Shown: piece by piece, positions 15,594-23,364 of the stretch | Layout: every line of letters begins with the position of its first letter | How positions within the stretch are numbered: the first letter of the stretch is position 1 | Assembly: GCF_039539445.1 (NCBI RefSeq) | Contig: NZ_BAABDD010000007.1 | Span: 124,001-188,000, forward strand | DNA: 64,000 nt | Direction of reading: 5' to 3' | Origin: Salinactinospora qingdaonensis | Lineage (GTDB): Bacteria > Actinomycetota > Actinomycetes > Streptosporangiales > Streptosporangiaceae | Translations under genes and position numbers: made by a program | Notes under the pieces: generated by a model | Seen by the model: the letters and a program-made list of their open reading frames with translations, nothing else | Databases searched by the model: none | What the model was told of the DNA's origin: nothing

Positions 15594-15675
15594 TGCTCCT
15601 CCAGACGAGCAATCGGGTGGTGCCACGTCCCCGCCGGTCCCTGAGCGAGGATGTGAGACACTTCCCGGTGACTTT

Positions 15676-15708
15676 CTTTGCAGAAAAGACTAAGCTTTGC
15701 AGAAAAGA
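15676..15708. promoter_or_regulatory. Two 14-bp direct repeats (iteron-like operator)
   Basis: CTTTGCAGAAAAGA occurs at 15676-15689 and again at 15695-15708, a 19-bp period or close to two helical turns. The repeats are A/T-rich in a GC-rich background and lie between two divergent genes. They are probably the binding site of the adjacent XRE protein or of another regulator. Confidence 0.6.
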
Positions 15709-15792
15709 AGTCAAGTGTTCTGGGGAAAACTCTCCGTAGTTTCTGCTGTCTGACTAGCATGCTCCCGTGTTTGTCGGGGCAAGGAGGACGAA

Positions 15793-16638
15793 GTGCCGCG
15801 TAAGGCAACGGTTCGCGCTCGTGGTCTGGGAGCTGAACTCAAGGAACTGCGGACCCGCACTGGGCTGACGACGACCGTGGTCGGTAAGCGTCTGGGCTGG
15901 TCGGCATCCACAGTCAGTCGGATAGAAACCGGGCAACGCGGCGTGACTTCAGAGGAAGTCGCGGCGATGCTGGTCGTCTATCGGGCCACTCCGGAAGAGC
16001 GGGAACGCCTCGTAGGGCTGGCCCGCGAGGTGGACAAACCTGGCTGGTGGGAGACTGGTGACTCGGGGTTGCCTAAACAGTTGACCTCGCTGATCAGCTT
16101 CGAGTCGCAGGCTACGCGGATTACCGCCATGTCATTGGCCTACGTGCCGGGACTGTTGCAGACAGAGCAGTACGCACACGCGGTCATGTTGGCTTCGGGC
16201 GTCTCAGCGTCAGCAGCTCAGACACGGGTCGTGACGCGGATGGGGCGCCAAGGGGTGCTCACTCGTTCCGATCCTGTGGAGTTCCACGCCTTCATCGACG
16301 AGGCTGTCCTGCGGCGCCCCCTCGGTGGCGCAGCGGTCATGGCCGAGCAGGTTCGCCATCTCCTCGCAATGGGAAAACGGTCGAACATCACTATCCAGGT
16401 TCTGCCGTTCAGCGCCGGCGGACATCTCGGACTCGACGGTTCCTTCGTGATCCTGGAGTACGGCAAGGCACCCACCATCGTCCATCTGGAGAACAAGACC
16501 TCCAGCCTGTTCCTCGACGATCACGAGGACACCGCCCTCTACCTCGCGGATGCCGCTACGCTCGAAAACGTAGCCCTGAAGGCATCGGAATCCGCGCGAT
16601 TCCTGGCATCGATAGCTGACACCTACGAAGAACAGTGA
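15793..16638 (+). CDS. XRE regulator with DUF5753 domain
   Basis: This 281-residue protein has a Cro/C1 helix-turn-helix at about 10-67 (LGAELKELRTRTGLTTTVVG, WSASTVSRIETGQRGVTSEE) followed by a DUF5753 domain (YVPGLLQTEQYAHAVM, VEFHAFIDEAVLRRPLGG, ITIQVLPFSAGGH). The GTG start has a textbook AAGGAGG. In actinomycetes such proteins pair with a downstream DUF397 protein, as here (WhiJ-type regulator pairs). They modulate development or antibiotic production; the target is unknown. Confidence 0.92.
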   Translation: MPRKATVRARGLGAELKELRTRTGLTTTVVGKRLGWSASTVSRIETGQRGVTSEEVAAMLVVYRATPEERERLVGLAREVDKPGWWETGDSGLPKQLTSLISFESQATRITAMSLAYVPGLLQTEQYAHAVMLASGVSASAAQTRVVTRMGRQGVLTRSDPVEFHAFIDEAVLRRPLGGAAVMAEQVRHLLAMGKRSNITIQVLPFSAGGHLGLDGSFVILEYGKAPTIVHLENKTSSLFLDDHEDTALYLADAATLENVALKASESARFLASIADTYEEQ

Positions 16639-16826
16639 GCCCCACCATGGATCTTTCCACCGCCGCGTGGCGTAAGAGCAGCTATAGCGGTTCCCAGACC
16701 GACTGTGTTGAGGTTGCTCGGGCGTCGGGTTTGGTTGCGGTTCGGGATTCCAAGCGTCCTGATGATGTTGCGCTTGTGTTCAGCGTTGAGGAGTGGGCGT
16801 GTTTCCTGCGCGAGGTGGGTAAGTAG
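16635..16826 (+). CDS. DUF397 protein
   Basis: This 63-residue protein has the DUF397 hallmarks: AWRKSSYSGSQTDCVEVA, VAVRDSKRPD and FSVEEWACFLREV. The GTG overlaps the preceding stop (GTGA), coupling it to the XRE/DUF5753 gene; an ATG at 16647 is an alternative. DUF397 proteins are thought to act as partners or antagonists of the neighbouring XRE protein. Confidence 0.92.
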   Translation: MSPTMDLSTAAWRKSSYSGSQTDCVEVARASGLVAVRDSKRPDDVALVFSVEEWACFLREVGK

Positions 16827-16855
16827 AAGCTGCCGTTGCGTCCACTCCTCATCGT

Positions 16856-16886
16856 CCATGGTGGCGAACTAGGGTCGCCACCATGG
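16856..16886 (+). promoter_or_regulatory. Perfect hairpin burying a start codon
   Basis: CCATGGTGGCGA (16856-16867) and TCGCCACCATGG (16875-16886) form a perfect 12-bp stem with a seven-base loop. The ATG of the second DUF397 gene (16883) lies inside the right arm, so the folded RNA would hide the start codon. Translation control is inferred. Confidence 0.6.
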
Positions 16887-17116
16887 AGCTTTCTCCCCCT
16901 CAGTGGTGTAAGAGCAGCTATAGCGGTCCCCAGACCAACTGCGTTGAGGTGGCTCTCTGGCGTAAGAGCAGTTACAGCGGAACCGAGGTCAACTGTGTTG
17001 AGGTTGCTCGGGCGTCGGGTTTGGTCGCGGTTCGGGACTCCAAGCACCCTGAGCGTGAGCCGTTGGTTTTCAGCGCCCAGGAGTGGGCGCGTTTCCTGCG
17101 CGAGGTGAGCCGGTAG
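16883..17116 (+). CDS. DUF397 protein with duplicated N-terminal motif
   Basis: This 77-residue protein contains the DUF397 opening motif twice: WCKSSYSGPQTNCVEVA at residues 8-24 and WRKSSYSGTEVNCVEVA at 26-42, followed by one normal C-terminal half (VAVRDSKHPE, FSAQEWARFLREV). At DNA level the first block resembles both the second block and the upstream DUF397 gene, so an internal duplication or recombination between the neighbours is likely. Function is as for its paralogue; the start codon lies in a hairpin. Confidence 0.85.
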   Translation: MELSPPQWCKSSYSGPQTNCVEVALWRKSSYSGTEVNCVEVARASGLVAVRDSKHPEREPLVFSAQEWARFLREVSR

Positions 17117-17327
17117 TGGCCGGCCGGCGCTTCCCCTTCCGGTGGAATGGAACGCCCGTGTAGGTCTGGAAGGTGCCGTAGCAGCACGTGCCCACCGGCT
17201 GATCCCCGTTGGGGCGGCGGCCGGTGACGATCGGCGGCGAGGGCGGTCGACGGCCGGGCGTTCCGGGACTGAGGGCGTGACGCGGGACGGCGAAGACCGG
17301 TGGCGGGTCCCGTATCCGATATCGCCG

Positions 17328-17401
17328 TGATCACGACGAGAATGGCCGCTCGGCGATTCTGGGCTACGAGAATCGCCGAGCGGCCATTCTCGTGGCGATC
17401 A
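17328..17401. repeat. Long perfect inverted repeat (25-bp stem)
   Basis: The arms 17336-17360 and 17369-17393 are exact reverse complements around an eight-base loop. After three mismatches the pairing resumes with TGATC/GATCA. It lies about 220 bases after the DUF397 gene and far from any start. It may be a strong terminator or a small palindromic repeat element. No T-tract follows. Confidence 0.75.
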
Positions 17402-17542
17402 TGCCCCGCAGATCAGCCTTCACTCCGCCGCCATCCCCAGCAGGCTGCACCGGTTCGGTGCCCGCGCCGCCACACCACCCGTCCTCGCCGCCCCCGTTAC
17501 CCGTCTGACCCCAGCGTCGGGCGTCGAGATCAGCAGCCCCCT

Positions 17543-17755
17543 TCAGCGCCCTTGCGCCAGGAGCAGTACCGCGACGAGGACGGTCGCGAGAGTGGCCACG
17601 GCGACGAGATCGCCCATGCCGTGAGGTTGTTTCCCGCTCTTCTCCGTGGTGATCGCAGGTTGTCGGATGTCGTAAAGCAAGGGCGGGCCGAAAGCGGACA
17701 CCCGGTTTCGGGGTTTGTGGTCCCCTGTTTTCGGTAGGTCTGTGGCGGGTCGCAT
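17543..17755 (-). CDS. Possible 70-residue single-pass membrane protein
   Basis: The only protein-like ORF in the 820-base gap 17117-17938 ends MGDLVAVATLATVLVAVLLL followed by AQGR, a convincing membrane helix. There is no good ribosome binding site and the N-terminal 45 residues are featureless. A 24-residue peptide starting at the internal Met is equally possible. Apart from this and the inverted repeat, the gap shows nothing recognisable. Confidence 0.25.
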   Translation of the reverse strand: MRPATDLPKTGDHKPRNRVSAFGPPLLYDIRQPAITTEKSGKQPHGMGDLVAVATLATVLVAVLLLAQGR

Positions 17756-17938
17756 CTTGTAACCGGGAGAGCACGGGACGGTGACGTTCGGATCACGGGC
17801 TCCCGGGATCGGGCATGGCCGGCCGCAGCCGGCGACACCGACCGCTTCCGCTCCTCGGGGGCGAGGGGAAGCGGTCGAGATAGGGCCATCCGATCAACCG
17901 ATGTATCACTGCACAACACCGGTATCTAGGGGGAGTAC

Positions 17939-19972
17939 ATGGGCTTCAACAGCCAGGCGGAGACGATGACGGTCGCTGGCAAGGTCACCGGCATCAACGA
18001 CAACGACAAGACCTTCACGCTACAGACCCGCGGCGGAGACGTGGTCGAGGTCAACGTCGGGGAGACCACCAACTACCAGGTCATGTCCAATGTGGACGGG
18101 GTGCCGCGCGACCGCACCGAGATCATGGACAACTACGGCGGCGACGAGGTTTTGCAGAACCTGCACCGTTACCTTGCCCAGGATGCCCTTGTCTTCGCTC
18201 GTGGCAACAACCTCGAATACGACGATCGGCAGCGTTTCGAGGGGCGCATCGTTTACCTGCTGCCCGCCCAGCGCGGCGGCACGTACGGGTTCGAGGAGAC
18301 TCACTGGTGGATCGACCAGATCAGTCGGCTGGCCGATCGGTGGCTGGACCAACTCTTCTCTGGAGAGCGCCAGTACACCAGCGAGGATTTCGCCCGCTCC
18401 TACCGCACCTACCTCAACCCGCTGGGTCAGGCCGGCCAGAACACGGTCCAGGAGTGCGCCACCCTGTCGCGGTTGATCTACGGGCTCGCCTCGACCTATC
18501 TGCTCACCGGGACCGAGCGCTACTTCTATGCGGCCAAGGCCGCCGTGGACTACCAGCGCCAGGCGTTCCGGTCGCTGTCTCACGACGGCAAGCACTGCTT
18601 CTGGGCGTTCGGCCGGCGTAGGGAGGATGTGGGCGAGCGCCTCCTGCCCGCCTCGGAGTTCGGCGACGACTACGGGGCGATCCCGCTGTATGAGCAGATC
18701 TACGCCCTGGCCGGGCTGGCGCAGTACTACCGCATCACCGCCGACTGGGCGGTGCTGGAGGACATCCGCCGCACGCTGCGGACCTTCTACGACTACTTCC
18801 GCGACAGCCCCGAAGCCAAGGAGCGCGGCTTCCCCGGGATGGGCGGCTACTTCTCCCACCTGGACCCGGTCACCCGCCGTCCCGACGTCGCCGCGCTCGG
18901 CGCCAACCGCTCCCGTAAGAACTGGAACTCGGTGGGCGACCACATCCCGGCCTACCTGGTCAACCTCATCTTGGCACTGGACCCGCTGCCCCGCCGCTCG
19001 GGCCGCGAGGAGCTGGAGTCGTTGCAGGCCGACGCGATCGCGATGCTGGAGGAGACGGTCTCGCTGATCACCCAGAAGTTCCCTGACGAGAACAGCGACT
19101 ACGTCAACGAGCGCTTCCACGCCGACTGGACACCCGACCACGAGTACCGCTGGCAGCAAAACCGCGCCATCGTCGGCCACAACCTCAAGATCGCCTGGAA
19201 CCTCACCCGCTGCTCCTTCTACCTACAGGACTACGAGCGCGAACTGTCCAACCGCGGCCAGCACGAGGCCGCCGGACGCATCCAGGCCCTGCACCGCCAG
19301 TGCATCGAGCTGGCGCGCCGCCTGGGCGATCGCATGGCCGAGATCGGAGCGGTCGATCCTTTCCACGGTGGTGTCTTCGACGCGGTGGAACGCCAACCCC
19401 ACAACGGCATGCCCATCGAGTTCACCTGGGAGACCACCAAGGACTTCTGGCAGCAGGAACAGGGCATCCTCGCCTACCTCGCCCTCTACGGGGCCACGCA
19501 TGAGCGCCACTATCTCGAACTGGCCCAAGAGTGCGCGGCGTTTTGGAACCTGTTCTTCCTCGACCGCGACAACCAGGGCATCTTCTTCCGCGCCACCGAG
19601 GGCGGGCTGCCCATCGTCCAAGGCATGTACGGCCAGAAGGGCGGGCACTCGGTGTCGGGTTACCACGCCTTCGAGTTGAACTATCTGGCCCACCTCTACA
19701 CCCGCACCTATGTCGAGCGCGACGAGGAGGACCGTGACTTCACGCTCTACTTCAAGGTGCTCAACACCCGTGGCCAGGAGAGCATCAACGTCCTGCCCGA
19801 CTTCGTGCCGCCCGGCCGGGTCGAGATCGCCGAAATCCACGCCAACGGCGTCGACTACACCACCGACCTCAAACCCCACGACCCCACCGACTTCCAGATC
19901 CTGGTCGACGACCTGCCCACCAGCAGCGAGGACGGCTCGATCTCGCTGGCCGTCCGCTTCGCCGTCCACTGA
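17939..19972 (+). CDS. AGE-family epimerase/isomerase-like protein with N-terminal extension
   Basis: This 677-residue protein is gene 1 of the nine-gene operon. Residues 1-105 form a small beta-rich module (VAGKVTGINDNDKTFTLQTR, VVEVNVGETTNYQV) not found in ordinary AGE enzymes. About 110-600 resembles the (alpha/alpha)6 barrel of N-acylglucosamine/cellobiose 2-epimerases. His414 in VGHNLKIAW corresponds to the family GH-x-x-E-W motif, and His570/His576 lie in KGGHSVSGYHAFE, so candidate catalytic histidines are kept. A C-terminal beta-rich tail follows. The ATG has AGGGGGAG upstream. There is no signal peptide. Activity on a sugar is inferred; it could instead be a lyase or hydrolase of the same fold. 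Confidence 0.75.
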   Translation: MGFNSQAETMTVAGKVTGINDNDKTFTLQTRGGDVVEVNVGETTNYQVMSNVDGVPRDRTEIMDNYGGDEVLQNLHRYLAQDALVFARGNNLEYDDRQRFEGRIVYLLPAQRGGTYGFEETHWWIDQISRLADRWLDQLFSGERQYTSEDFARSYRTYLNPLGQAGQNTVQECATLSRLIYGLASTYLLTGTERYFYAAKAAVDYQRQAFRSLSHDGKHCFWAFGRRREDVGERLLPASEFGDDYGAIPLYEQIYALAGLAQYYRITADWAVLEDIRRTLRTFYDYFRDSPEAKERGFPGMGGYFSHLDPVTRRPDVAALGANRSRKNWNSVGDHIPAYLVNLILALDPLPRRSGREELESLQADAIAMLEETVSLITQKFPDENSDYVNERFHADWTPDHEYRWQQNRAIVGHNLKIAWNLTRCSFYLQDYERELSNRGQHEAAGRIQALHRQCIELARRLGDRMAEIGAVDPFHGGVFDAVERQPHNGMPIEFTWETTKDFWQQEQGILAYLALYGATHERHYLELAQECAAFWNLFFLDRDNQGIFFRATEGGLPIVQGMYGQKGGHSVSGYHAFELNYLAHLYTRTYVERDEEDRDFTLYFKVLNTRGQESINVLPDFVPPGRVEIAEIHANGVDYTTDLKPHDPTDFQILVDDLPTSSEDGSISLAVRFAVH

Positions 19973-20005
19973 CCGCCGTCACACGTCGATACCAGGAGCA
20001 GCACC

Positions 20006-21607
20006 ATGACCGACCAGCCCTTGGCCGGAGCACGGGTGGCCGTGCTGATCGAAAGCCAGTACATCCCGGGCGAACTCCGTGCGATCCAGCAGCGTTTCGC
20101 CGACTACGGTGCCCACGTCGACCTCGTCTCGCGGCTGTGGGGCGCGCCCAGCCAGCGGTTCTACTCCACCGTGGAGCCCGACGGCGAGGGAAACGTGCCC
20201 GAGCTGGAGTGGATCGAGGTCGATATCGACGTCGACCACGTCGACCCGACCGGCTACGACGCGGTCATCCCCGTGGCCAACTACCCCACGGTGCGCATGC
20301 GCTACGTCGAGCACCCGCCCACCAGCCAGGGCGCCGCCGAGGCCGTGCGCAACGTGCCGGCGGTGCGGTTCATGCGGCGCGCTATGCAGGACAGGCGCGT
20401 CGTCAAGGCCGCGCCCTGCCACGCGCTGTGGCTGCTCACCCCGTCGCCGGACCTGCTCGCCGGGCGCCGGGTCACCTGTAACGGGGTGATGATCGCCGAC
20501 GTCGTCAACGCCGGCGGGATCTACACCCCGCCGCCCGACGGCAGCGACGAGCCCCACCAGGTCGTCGTCGACGACGACCTGGTCACGACGACCTCGTGGC
20601 ACGCCACCGACGTAATGGTCGATACGGTGCGCGACCTCATCATCGACCGCCGCGACAACCCCGAGCGGTTCCAGTCCGCCGGGGCGGGCACGGCCACAAC
20701 CGCGGCGTCGAGCGCCTCCCAACGCCAGCCGGGGCGGGGTAGCAGACCCTCTGGCGCCGGGCGTGTCCTCGTGCTGTTATCGGAGTGGGGCTACTGGGGC
20801 GAGGAGCTGATCGGCCCGCTCGACCAGCTCGACAAGGCCAACTACACCGTGGACTTTTGCACGCCCAACGGCAGGCGGCCCAACGCGATTCCGGTCAGCA
20901 TGGACCCGGAATTCTTCGACCCGCCGCTGCAACGCCCCGTGACCTCGGTGGAGATGGCCGAGCGCACCAAGGACATCGACGACCCGACGACCCGGCAGGG
21001 GGCGCGGCTCAACAACCCGATCAGCCTGGCCGACTGGCTGCCGCGGCGGCCCTACTTCGCCGCCGCCCAGTTCGTCCACCGGCTGGAGACCTACCGCGAG
21101 GAGCTACAGCGGGCCGCGCGCGCCGTCGACGACTACGACGCCCTGCTGATCGTGGGCGGCGCCGGCCCGATCGTGGACATGGTCAACAACCAGCGGGTCC
21201 ACGACCTGATCCTGGCCTTCCGCGCCGAGGACAAGCCCATCGCCGCCGAGTGCTACGGGGTGGCGTGCCTGGCGTTCGCCCGCGACATGAACGAGCGCGC
21301 CAGCATCATCGCGGGTAAGCACGTCACCGGCCACTGCCTGGAGTACGACTACCAAGACGGCACCCACTTCGTCGCCGACCGCGGCAAGTTCCTCGACTTC
21401 AACATGGGGCCGCCGCCCTACCCGCTGGAGTTCATCCTGCGCGACGCCACCGCGCCCGATGGTGCCTACCACGGCAACTTCGGCCACCCCACGAGCGTGA
21501 TCGTGGATTACCCGTTCATCACCGGACGCTCCACCGGCGACAGCGTCCTGACCGGACAGAAGCTGGTGGAGGTCCTCGACAGCGGGCTACGGAGGTGGGG
21601 CTGGTGA
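20006..21607 (+). CDS. Tandem DJ-1/PfpI-domain protein
   Basis: This 533-residue protein carries two DJ-1/PfpI-like domains: about 8-225 (RVAVLIESQYIPGELRAIQQ ... VKAAPCHALWLL) and about 252-525 (RVLVLLSEWGYWGEEL ... IAAECYGVACLAFAR). Candidate nucleophilic cysteines are Cys138 and Cys416; the second is in the usual nucleophile-elbow setting of Hsp31-like proteins. The domains are joined by a Gly/Ser/Gln-rich linker. Single-domain relatives include glyoxalase III/deglycases, proteases and amidases; a two-domain fusion of this length is unusual. It starts 33 bases after gene 1 (AGGAG present) and overlaps gene 3 (GTGA). Confidence 0.8.
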   Translation: MTDQPLAGARVAVLIESQYIPGELRAIQQRFADYGAHVDLVSRLWGAPSQRFYSTVEPDGEGNVPELEWIEVDIDVDHVDPTGYDAVIPVANYPTVRMRYVEHPPTSQGAAEAVRNVPAVRFMRRAMQDRRVVKAAPCHALWLLTPSPDLLAGRRVTCNGVMIADVVNAGGIYTPPPDGSDEPHQVVVDDDLVTTTSWHATDVMVDTVRDLIIDRRDNPERFQSAGAGTATTAASSASQRQPGRGSRPSGAGRVLVLLSEWGYWGEELIGPLDQLDKANYTVDFCTPNGRRPNAIPVSMDPEFFDPPLQRPVTSVEMAERTKDIDDPTTRQGARLNNPISLADWLPRRPYFAAAQFVHRLETYREELQRAARAVDDYDALLIVGGAGPIVDMVNNQRVHDLILAFRAEDKPIAAECYGVACLAFARDMNERASIIAGKHVTGHCLEYDYQDGTHFVADRGKFLDFNMGPPPYPLEFILRDATAPDGAYHGNFGHPTSVIVDYPFITGRSTGDSVLTGQKLVEVLDSGLRRWGW

Positions 21608-23364
21608 GCACATCGTCGATCCCGCGCCAGCCGGCCACCGCCGAGCCGGTGACCGAGACCACGGGCCACCGCCGCCTGCTGGAACAGTTGCGCGCCGACG
21701 GGGTGCGCTACCTGTTCGGCAACCCCGGCTCCAGCGAGGAGGGGCTGCTCGACGAGATCGCCCGCTTCCCCGACATCGACTACGTGCTCGGGCTCCAGGA
21801 GGCGACCCTGGTCAGTAGCGCCGACGGCTACGCCCAGGCCACCCACAGCCCCAGCGTGGCCCTGCTGCACAGCGGCGTCGGGTTGGGCAACGCCATCGGC
21901 AGCATCTACCACGCGATGCAGCGCCACACGCCGATGGTGATCCTGGCCGGGGAGGCCGGCGTGGCCTACGAGCCGCTCGATGCCCACATGTCCGCCGACC
22001 TGGTGGGGATGGCGCGGCCGGTCACCAAGTACGCCACCCGCGCCGTCCACCCCACCAGCGTGCTGCGGCTGCTGCGCCGCTGCCGCAAGATCGCGGCGAC
22101 CCCGCCGCAGGGCCCGGTGCTGTTGGTGCTGCCCCAAGACGTGCTCGACCAGCCCAACGACGAGCCGGTCGTGCCCACAGTGGTGCCCGACACCCGGGTG
22201 GTTCCCCAGCGCGAGCAGGTCCGAGAGGCGGCCCAACTGCTGGCGGGGGCGCAGTCACCGGTCATCGTGGTCGGCGACGGCGTCGCCACCAGCGAGGCGC
22301 TGCCCGAACTCGTCGACTTCGCCGAGACCTGGGGCGCGCCGGTCTACTCGTCGATGTCCTCGGAGCTGAACTTTCCGTGGAACCATCCGCTCAACGCCGG
22401 GCTCATGGGCCACATGTTCGGCGAGACCAGCGGGGCCGCGGTCGCCGAGGCCGACGCGGTGCTGGTGTGCGGCACCTACCTCTTCCCGGACGTGTTCCCG
22501 CTGGTCACCAGCCCATTCCGACCCGACGCCCAGATCGTGCACATCGATTTGGATGCCTCGGCCATCGCCAAGAACCACCCGGTGACCATGGGACTGGCCA
22601 GCGATCCGCGGCTGACGCTGCGCGAGCTGACCACGCGGGTGCGCGAGGTCGCCACCGACGCCGACCGTGCCGCGGCCCAGCGCAGAACCGAACAGATCCG
22701 CCAGCGCCGCGAGAACGAGCGCCAGACGAAGCTCACCCAGGACCGGCAGGCGCGCCAGGAGGTCCCGCTGCGGATGTCGGCCGTGGCCGAACAACTGGCC
22801 GAACTGCTGCCCGACGACACGGTGATCTTCGACGAGGCGCTGACTCACTCGCCGGAGTTGACCCGGTGGCTGCCGCCGCACACCCCGGGGGATTTCTTCC
22901 AGACGCCCGGCGGCACGCTCGGGATCGGTATCCCCGGAGCGGTCGGCGCCAAGCTCGCCCACCCGGAACGCACCGTGGTCGGCTTCACCGGCGACGGCGG
23001 CGCGATGTTCACCTTCCAGGCGCTGTGGACCGCGGCCCACCACCGCATCGACGTCAAACTCGTGGTCTGCCACAACGCCAGCTACCGACTACTTAAGGAA
23101 AACCTCGTCGACTACCGGATGGACCGAGGAGAGCACAACCCCACAGCGCAGTTCCCGTGGTTCTTCGACCTCTCCGCGCCCCGCGTCGACTTCGTCGACA
23201 TCGCGGCGGGGCTGGGGGTGAGCGCCCGGCGCGTCACCACTTTCGAGGAGATCAGGCCGGCGCTGGGCGCCATGCTCGACCACGACGGCCCGTTCCTCGT
23301 CGAGGTCCACCTCGAACGCGAGGTCAACCAGACCCCGGAGGTGCAGGAGGTCAAACAGCCATGA
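21604..23364 (+). CDS. Thiamine-diphosphate enzyme, benzoylformate-decarboxylase-like
   Basis: This 586-residue three-domain ThDP enzyme has the N-terminal YLFGNPGSSEEGLLDEIA with catalytic Glu66 (GLQEAT), which activates the cofactor, a central dimer domain (SPVIVVGDGVATSEALPELV), and a C-terminal metal/ThDP site GDGGAMF (463-469) ending at Asn491 in VVCHNASY. This is the pattern of the acetolactate synthase/benzoylformate decarboxylase/oxalyl-CoA decarboxylase superfamily; GNPGSSE most resembles benzoylformate decarboxylase-like members. A charged coiled segment (about 350-390) is inserted before the C-terminal domain. It is coupled on both sides by GTGA and ATGA overlaps. The 2-oxoacid or aldehyde substrate is unknown. 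Confidence 0.85.
   Translation: MSTSSIPRQPATAEPVTETTGHRRLLEQLRADGVRYLFGNPGSSEEGLLDEIARFPDIDYVLGLQEATLVSSADGYAQATHSPSVALLHSGVGLGNAIGSIYHAMQRHTPMVILAGEAGVAYEPLDAHMSADLVGMARPVTKYATRAVHPTSVLRLLRRCRKIAATPPQGPVLLVLPQDVLDQPNDEPVVPTVVPDTRVVPQREQVREAAQLLAGAQSPVIVVGDGVATSEALPELVDFAETWGAPVYSSMSSELNFPWNHPLNAGLMGHMFGETSGAAVAEADAVLVCGTYLFPDVFPLVTSPFRPDAQIVHIDLDASAIAKNHPVTMGLASDPRLTLRELTTRVREVATDADRAAAQRRTEQIRQRRENERQTKLTQDRQARQEVPLRMSAVAEQLAELLPDDTVIFDEALTHSPELTRWLPPHTPGDFFQTPGGTLGIGIPGAVGAKLAHPERTVVGFTGDGGAMFTFQALWTAAHHRIDVKLVVCHNASYRLLKENLVDYRMDRGEHNPTAQFPWFFDLSAPRVDFVDIAAGLGVSARRVTTFEEIRPALGAMLDHDGPFLVEVHLEREVNQTPEVQEVKQP

Noticed and set aside
18020..19180. Long minus-strand open frames in the AGE-like gene and elsewhere in the nine-gene operon
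   Set aside because: They are shadows of strongly coding plus-strand frames with overlapping, coupled starts.
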